Below, one piece after another: positions 59,388 through 64,000 of a stretch of 64,000 nucleotides of DNA (position 1 is its first letter; each line of letters opens with the position of its first letter). This DNA comes from Pinibacter aurantiacus (lineage in GTDB: Bacteria > Bacteroidota > Bacteroidia > Chitinophagales > Chitinophagaceae). Below the pieces are notes generated by a model. It saw nothing but the letters and a program-made list of their open reading frames with translations, ran no database searches and was not told where the DNA came from. The stretch is from the NCBI RefSeq assembly GCF_019130065.1, contig NZ_JAHSPG010000015.1:186001-250000 (forward strand), written 5' to 3'. Both the position numbers and the translations under genes were made by a program.

Positions 59388-60278
59388 ATGATAAAAACGG
59401 TTGCAGTTATTGGCGCGGGAACAATGGGGAATGGTATTGCGCATGTTTTTGCCCAAAACGATTTTAAGGTAAATCTCATCGATGTATCTGCCCCACAAAT
59501 TGAAAAAGCATTACACACGATCGCCAAAAACTTTGATAGACAAATTGCCAAGGGAACGGTTACAGAGGAGCAAAAAAGCAAAGCTCTCGCCAACATTGCC
59601 ACATTTAACCAAATACACGCCGGTGTGGAAGATGTGGACCTGGTGGTAGAAGCCGCTACTGAAAACATTAATCTAAAACTCAAAATATTCCAGGAGCTGG
59701 ATGAAGCGGCACCTGTAAATTGTATTCTCGCTACAAATACGTCCTCTATTTCCATCACAAAAATTGCTGCGGCTACAAAACGTGCGAACAAAGTAATTGG
59801 TATGCACTTTATGAACCCGGTGCCTGTAATGAAACTGGTGGAAATTATCAACGGCTATGCAACGGATAAAGAAGTAAGCGACGCAATTGTTTCGCTAAGT
59901 AAAAAGCTGGGAAAAATTCCTTGCGTGGTGAACGATTATCCGGGATTTATTGCCAACCGCATTTTAATGCCCATGATCAATGAGGCAATCTACAGTTTGT
60001 ACGAAGGCGTTGCAGATGTTGAAGCAATCGATACTGTGATGAAACTTGGCATGGCGCATCCAATGGGACCGCTGCAATTGGCAGACTTTATTGGCCTGGA
60101 TGTTTGTCTTTCTATTTTGAGAGTTTTGCATGATGGATTTGGCAACCCGAAATATGCACCTTGTCCGTTGTTGGTTAACATGGTTACTGCAGGATATCTT
60201 GGTGCAAAAAGCGGCGAAGGATTTTACCAATACGTTGCAGGAAGCAAGGACCTGGTAGTGAGTGAGCGATTTAAATAG
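59388..60278 (+). CDS. 3-hydroxybutyryl-CoA dehydrogenase (3-hydroxyacyl-CoA dehydrogenase family)
   Basis: A 296-residue NAD-dependent dehydrogenase interconverting 3-hydroxybutyryl-CoA and acetoacetyl-CoA. NAD loop AVIGAGTMGNGIAHVFAQ (near residues 6-23), then DLVVEAATENINLKLKIFQE, the catalytic histidine in GMHFMNPVPVMKLVEI, NDYPGFIANRILMPMINEAI and the C-terminal GLDVCLSILRVLHDGFGNPK. ATG 59388 is chosen because it starts the Rossmann strand directly. It is a stand-alone short form without the crotonase domain, typical of the butyrate or PHB-type enzyme. Confidence 0.95.
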   Translation: MIKTVAVIGAGTMGNGIAHVFAQNDFKVNLIDVSAPQIEKALHTIAKNFDRQIAKGTVTEEQKSKALANIATFNQIHAGVEDVDLVVEAATENINLKLKIFQELDEAAPVNCILATNTSSISITKIAAATKRANKVIGMHFMNPVPVMKLVEIINGYATDKEVSDAIVSLSKKLGKIPCVVNDYPGFIANRILMPMINEAIYSLYEGVADVEAIDTVMKLGMAHPMGPLQLADFIGLDVCLSILRVLHDGFGNPKYAPCPLLVNMVTAGYLGAKSGEGFYQYVAGSKDLVVSERFK

Positions 60279-60733
60279 TCCGAACGACAGATGGCACACA
60301 GATGACACTGATTGGACTGATTTGCACCGATTTTGATCGAATATTAATATGTAATAAAATAACTCCATAAAACGCGGTGCGCAGCGGTTCGTGTCTTCAC
60401 GAACCGCTTGTGTTTTGGGATGGTTCGTGAAAACGCGAACCATGGGAATACTGCCATTTTAACTGAAATCATCCTAATATCAATCCATTAACGCACGTCG
60501 CAAATCAAAATCCGCGTAAATCCGTCCAATCAGTATCATCAGTGTGCTCCCTTTACACGAAATTTGTAAAAGAAACGTTAGATAATAGTCCCTCGATTAA
60601 TCCTTTTGCTTTTTAGACAGTCTCATTATATGGCAATTATGTAACACTTTGCATATCCCAATCGTATGTTAATATCGTTGGCTTTCAGTGGTACATATTT
60701 TGACCTATATTATTTTTAATCAAACTTTTGAAA
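60279..60733. repeat. Spacer with mirrored 'cacacggat' pair and two strong hairpins
   Basis: Left arm 60290-60333 (ggcacacagatgacactgat and more) and inverted right arm 60506-60545 (atccgcgtaaatccgtccaa and more). Between them lie AGCGGTTCGTG-TCTT-CACGAACCGCT (60383-60408) and TGGTTCG-TGAAAACG-CGAACCA (60421-60442), two related hairpins that share GGTTCGTG. The last 190 bp (60546-60733) are AT-rich and hold the promoter of the next gene; no exact box is seen. Confidence 0.6.
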
Positions 60734-63280
60734 ATGTTAACAATCCTATTCTCGATGCTCAGTTTCTTTGGCGTTGTGCAGCACAACGTGGATGCGGACT
60801 GGCCCCGGGAAATACAAACTGACAAGGGTAAGATCATCATTTACCAACCACAGCCGGAAAAACTTACCGGTAATCAGCTGGAGGCTCGCGCGGCCATTTC
60901 CATTGAAGGCACCGACGGCAAGCAACCTTCATTCGGTGCCATGTGGTTCAAGGCCCAAATGAATACCGACAGAGGTACACGCACTGCGGTGTTGGAAAAT
61001 ATTGATGTTACCAATCTTCGTTTTCCTGCTATTACAGATTCTTCCAGAAAAGAAGATCTTATCAACATGATTGAAGGAGAAGTTCCTAAATGGCAACTGC
61101 AAATGAATCTTGATGATGTGGTATCAACTTTAGAGCAAAACAGCGCGGAAAACTTACCTTCTTTCAATAACAAAGCGCCTGAAATTGTGGTAACGGAAAA
61201 ACCATCTTTGCTTGTAGTGCTTGATGGATCTCCCAAAATGGCAGATTACAACAAGCAATTCAGCAAAGTGGCCAACACACCATATTTCTTGGTAAAAGAC
61301 AAGGACAACAGCCAGTATTATTTGTATACGCAAAGCAGCTGGTACACTTCTCCTAACGTGATGACGGGCTGGAGCAAAGTCAATAAGCCTTCTAAAGATT
61401 TGAGAAAACTGGAAGATGACATTAAGAAGAACGAGGAAAAAAATAAAGACAACAACAATTCAGGCAACAATGACAGCAACGGCAATGATCAGAATGTAGC
61501 GAACCAGGATCTGCAAATTATCGTGAAAGATCACCCTTCCGAATTGATCGCTTCTAACGGTAAACCAAACTTTGTTCCTGTTCAAAACACTTCGCTTTTG
61601 TATATGGATAATTCCAATGCAGACGTGTTTATGAACATTGACAACAATCAGTATTACACTGTATTGAGTGGAAGATGGTACAAGGCACCAACTACAAGCG
61701 GCCCTTGGACATTCATCGATGCAAATCAACTTCCAAAAGATTTTGCAAACATTCCGCAGGGTTCACCAAAGGACAACGTTTTGGCCTATGTACCAGGCAC
61801 CGATGCTTCAAGAGATGCATTATTGGACAACCAGATTCCGCAAACGGCTAGTGTTGACAGAAATTCAGCAAAAGCAAGTGATGTAACATATGACGGTTCT
61901 CCTTCTTTCAAACCTGTTGAAGGAACGAATCTTCAATATGCACAAAATACGTCAAGCACGGTGTTCCGTTCAGGCAATACTTATTACCTGTGCGATAATG
62001 CAGTGTGGTTCCAATCGAATTCACCTTCTGGTCCGTGGGCAGTTTCTACAAGCCGCCCTCCGGAAATTGATAACATTTCACCGTCTAATCCAAACTACAA
62101 TACGAAGTATGTATATATATATGATGTAACGCCAACTACCGTTTATACCGGCTACACACCGGGATATTTGGGTGCCTATTCATATGGACCAACAGTTGTG
62201 TATGGCACGGGCTGGTATTACCCCGGCTGGTATGGAGCTTATTACTACCCGCGTCCTGTAACATGGGGATTTGGTTTTAACTATAATCCATGGTCAGGTT
62301 GGGGCTTTAGTTTCGGATTCAACTATGGTTGGTACGATCCATGGTACAGCTTCGGTTATTGCTATGGCGGTTATGGTGGATGGTGGGGCCCTCCCGTTTA
62401 TCACCCATATTACTACAGACCGGCGTATTATTATGGTGGCGGCGGTTTCTATGGCAAACCTTATTACAGACCAGCAAGCTATTATGGCAGACCAAATAAC
62501 GTTGTTGTGAATAATAATGTGACCATCAATAACAATCGTTACAATAGAAACATGTATAGCTACCACACAAACGGTGTAACCACACGTAATGTCGGCAGCA
62601 GAGGTTCAGTAAGAGATGTAAACAACGTTATTTCAAGACCTCAGCCTGGTAATAACAGTAACAACAACTACGGAAATGCCCGCCCGGCATCTATATCACC
62701 AAATGGTGCCGGTAATGTAAACAGACCAAACAATGTTTACACTGACAGACAAGGAAATGTATACAGGAGAAATAACAACAGCTGGGAAGTGAGAGATGGC
62801 AACACATGGAGACAGGAAAACAGTCAACGACCTTCTTCTGTTGGCAACAATGGAAGTGTTAGCAACAACAGACCATCCAGCATTCCTAACAACAACGCAA
62901 CAAGACCAACACAACCGGATTATAGTAACAGGCCACAAAGCATTCCACAGCAGCAGCCACAACAGCCATCTGCCAACAACAGACCTGCATATCAACCTCA
63001 AAACAGACCTGAAATGCAAAGACCTGCCGATGTTCAAAGGCCAATGCCTCAGCAGCCTTCTTACAGACCTGCCCAGGGAACAATGGATCGCTCGAGCTAC
63101 GACAGGCAACGTGGTGCAGACAGAAGCGCGAACTTCCAGCAAAGTCAGCAACGCAGCTTTGGTGGTGGTGGAGGTGGTGGATTTTCACGCCCTTCAGGTG
63201 GTGGCAGTAGCGGAGGTGGAGTCTCACGCCCTTCCGGTGGAGGTAGCAGCGGAGGCGGAGGTGGAAGACCTCACAGATAA
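60734..63280 (+). CDS. Large surface protein with Tyr/Gly/Pro-rich and Asn/Gln/Pro-rich tail
   Basis: An 848-residue protein of a family sometimes labelled carbohydrate-binding V/XII, with no established function. It starts at ATG 60734 (TTG 60728 is an alternative) with a hydrophobic N-terminus (LTILFSMLSFFGVVQ). Residues about 20-460 are beta-rich with repeated units (SSWYTSPNVMTGWSKV; SGRWYKAPTTSGPWTFID; NAVWFQSNSPSGPWAVS), three or four copies of a 'W-sss-GPW' module. Residues about 480-580 are Tyr/Gly/Trp-rich (YPGWYGAYYYPRP, GGYGGWWGPPVYHPYYY). The rest is Asn/Gln/Pro-rich and ends in Ser-Gly arrays (SGGGSSGGG). Likely periplasmic or surface-exposed. Confidence 0.85.
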   Translation: MLTILFSMLSFFGVVQHNVDADWPREIQTDKGKIIIYQPQPEKLTGNQLEARAAISIEGTDGKQPSFGAMWFKAQMNTDRGTRTAVLENIDVTNLRFPAITDSSRKEDLINMIEGEVPKWQLQMNLDDVVSTLEQNSAENLPSFNNKAPEIVVTEKPSLLVVLDGSPKMADYNKQFSKVANTPYFLVKDKDNSQYYLYTQSSWYTSPNVMTGWSKVNKPSKDLRKLEDDIKKNEEKNKDNNNSGNNDSNGNDQNVANQDLQIIVKDHPSELIASNGKPNFVPVQNTSLLYMDNSNADVFMNIDNNQYYTVLSGRWYKAPTTSGPWTFIDANQLPKDFANIPQGSPKDNVLAYVPGTDASRDALLDNQIPQTASVDRNSAKASDVTYDGSPSFKPVEGTNLQYAQNTSSTVFRSGNTYYLCDNAVWFQSNSPSGPWAVSTSRPPEIDNISPSNPNYNTKYVYIYDVTPTTVYTGYTPGYLGAYSYGPTVVYGTGWYYPGWYGAYYYPRPVTWGFGFNYNPWSGWGFSFGFNYGWYDPWYSFGYCYGGYGGWWGPPVYHPYYYRPAYYYGGGGFYGKPYYRPASYYGRPNNVVVNNNVTINNNRYNRNMYSYHTNGVTTRNVGSRGSVRDVNNVISRPQPGNNSNNNYGNARPASISPNGAGNVNRPNNVYTDRQGNVYRRNNNSWEVRDGNTWRQENSQRPSSVGNNGSVSNNRPSSIPNNNATRPTQPDYSNRPQSIPQQQPQQPSANNRPAYQPQNRPEMQRPADVQRPMPQQPSYRPAQGTMDRSSYDRQRGADRSANFQQSQQRSFGGGGGGGFSRPSGGGSSGGGVSRPSGGGSSGGGGGRPHR

Positions 63281-63303
63281 TGTCAAAAGTTTGATTACAA
63301 TAG

Positions 63304-63334
63304 AAGGAGTTTCTCGAAAGAGAGCTCCTTTTTT
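63304..63334 (+). terminator. Terminator after the large surface protein gene
   Basis: AAGGAG-T-TTCTC pairs with GAGA-G-CTCCTT around a GAAA tetraloop, followed by five T. Confidence 0.8.
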
Positions 63335-63337
63335 AAT

Positions 63338-63440
63338 TAATAATTAATAATGAATAATTAATACCGCAACACACGAAGAGAGCTGCATTCACTCGCTATG
63401 CCACACATTTTAATTATTAATTATTAATTATTAATTGCCA
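63338..63440. repeat. Mirrored repeat pair, family 'ttaataa'
   Basis: Left arm 63335-63362 (aattaataattaataatgaa and more) and inverted right arm 63411-63436 (ttaattattaattattaatt and more) around ~48 bp. The right arm overlaps the stop codon of the FAD-dependent gene. Confidence 0.65.
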
Positions 63441-64000
63441 TCAAAATGGCCTCAGCTACTCTCTCCCCATCCATCGCGGCGCTTACAATGCCTCCGGCAT
63501 AACCGGCACCCTCACCCGCAGGATAGAGATTCTTTATTTGTGGATGTTGAAGATCGGTTTTGTTGCGTGGGATACGCACCGGTGAAGACGTTCTTGATTC
63601 CGTGGCAACCACCACTGCATCATTTGTAAAATAGCCTGGCATCTTTTTGCCGAAGGCGATAAAACCTTCACTTAGCCCTTTGTATACAAAAGGAGGCAAT
63701 ACTTCTTTCAGGGATGCAGAATGTAGTCCGGGCAAATAAGAACAATCCGGAAGTGTGGCAGATAATTTATTCTTTGAAAAATCAGCCATGCGTTGCGCAG
63801 GCGCAACTAAAGCGCCACCTCCCGCTTTGTATGCTTTTTGTTCCACCATCTGCTGGAAATACATAGCGGCAAGTGGGCTGTTTACGTCATGTTGCTTTGC
63901 AAATTCTTTTGAAGCAGCAATGTCTGCTATTTCAACAGAAACCACCATTCCGGAATTGGCAAATGGATTGTTACGCTTTGAAGGGCTCCATCCGTTTACC
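63424..64000 (-). CDS. FAD-dependent oxidoreductase, COG2509 type, C-terminal part, cut by window edge
   Basis: About 192 residues to the stop codon. The frame is open past the last base (reading VNGWSPSKRNNPFANSGMVV at the edge), so the N-terminal FAD-binding loop is outside. The visible part matches the uncharacterised FAD-dependent dehydrogenase family COG2509: SPSKRNNPFANSGMVVSVE, MVEQKAYKAGGG, TESRTSSPVRIPRNKTDLQH, and the C-terminal FAD contact NLYPAGEGAGYAGGIVSAAM with DGERVAEAI. The reaction is not known. It reads convergently to the large surface protein. Confidence 0.9.
   Translation of the reverse strand, partial: VNGWSPSKRNNPFANSGMVVSVEIADIAASKEFAKQHDVNSPLAAMYFQQMVEQKAYKAGGGALVAPAQRMADFSKNKLSATLPDCSYLPGLHSASLKEVLPPFVYKGLSEGFIAFGKKMPGYFTNDAVVVATESRTSSPVRIPRNKTDLQHPQIKNLYPAGEGAGYAGGIVSAAMDGERVAEAILMAINN

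Noticed and set aside
62141-62510. Short frames inside the Tyr/Gly-rich part of the surface protein
   Set aside because: They arise from low-complexity codons in alternative frames; the main frame is continuous over 848 codons.

Overview
The window looks like a chromosomal segment of a Bacteroidota bacterium, most likely family Chitinophagaceae. The reasons are the rpmB-rpmG-DUF4295-ftsY-rimO cluster, a type IX secretion sorting tail, a TonB-type receptor with a carboxypeptidase-regulatory N-terminus, DUF4954, a BtuF-like protein without signal peptide, and promoters of the TTTG-N19-TAnnTTTG type. The family-level placement is an inference from memory, not a database result. I see no rRNA, tRNA, CRISPR array, prophage or intact insertion sequence.

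Layout. 0-5.7 kb: end of a pyruvate-formate-lyase activase gene, small acetyltransferase, OsmC, pirin, CPA1 Na+/H+ antiporter, DHA2 drug exporter. 5.8-9.8 kb: xylose module (xylA, xylB, divergent AraC-type regulator with a two-site direct repeat between them). 9.9-14.6 kb: response regulator, DUF4142 lipoprotein, fbaA, an unrecognised protein with kinase-like motifs coupled to a BtuF-like gene. 14.6-15.5 kb: a gene-free stretch with nested RNA-like hairpins. 15.5-19.5 kb: rimO, NAD(P)-binding protein, ftsY, DUF4295, rpmG, rpmB. 19.8-24.1 kb: ppk1, ppx/gppA, panB. 24.2-26.7 kb: three envelope genes with two copies of an ECF-sigma-like promoter. 26.8-37.5 kb: ALDH7-type dehydrogenase, S8 peptidase, alpha/beta hydrolase, YajQ, outer-membrane receptor, HtrA protease. 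37.7-40.7 kb: SET protein, a coupled pair of small unrecognised genes (one Cys-rich), and a T9SS-secreted protein. 40.7-47.5 kb: two RDD genes divergent from a SpoIIM-DUF4129-DUF4350-MoxR-DUF58 operon. 47.8-64 kb: CtlX-type amidinohydrolase, RmlD-like reductase, pfkA, pyk, small proteins, methyltransferase, DUF4954, glmS, 3-hydroxyacyl-CoA dehydrogenase, a large low-complexity surface protein, and the end of a COG2509 oxidoreductase.

Genes that work together: xylA/xylB feed the pentose phosphate pathway; fbaA, pfkA and pyk are core glycolysis; ppk1 and ppx make and break polyphosphate; ftsY, rpmB, rpmG and rimO serve translation and membrane targeting.

The most unusual property is between the genes. 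Almost every spacer longer than about 100 bp carries short AT-rich tandem repeats (period 7-10 bp) arranged as two inverted arms around a short centre. At least ten different sequence families follow this same architecture. The spacers also hold two families of GC-rich palindromes, one of them ending a dispersed ~100-bp element. None of these lies inside a confident gene. Two spacers also hold candidate structured RNAs (54.38-54.53 kb, minus strand; 14.9-15.1 kb).
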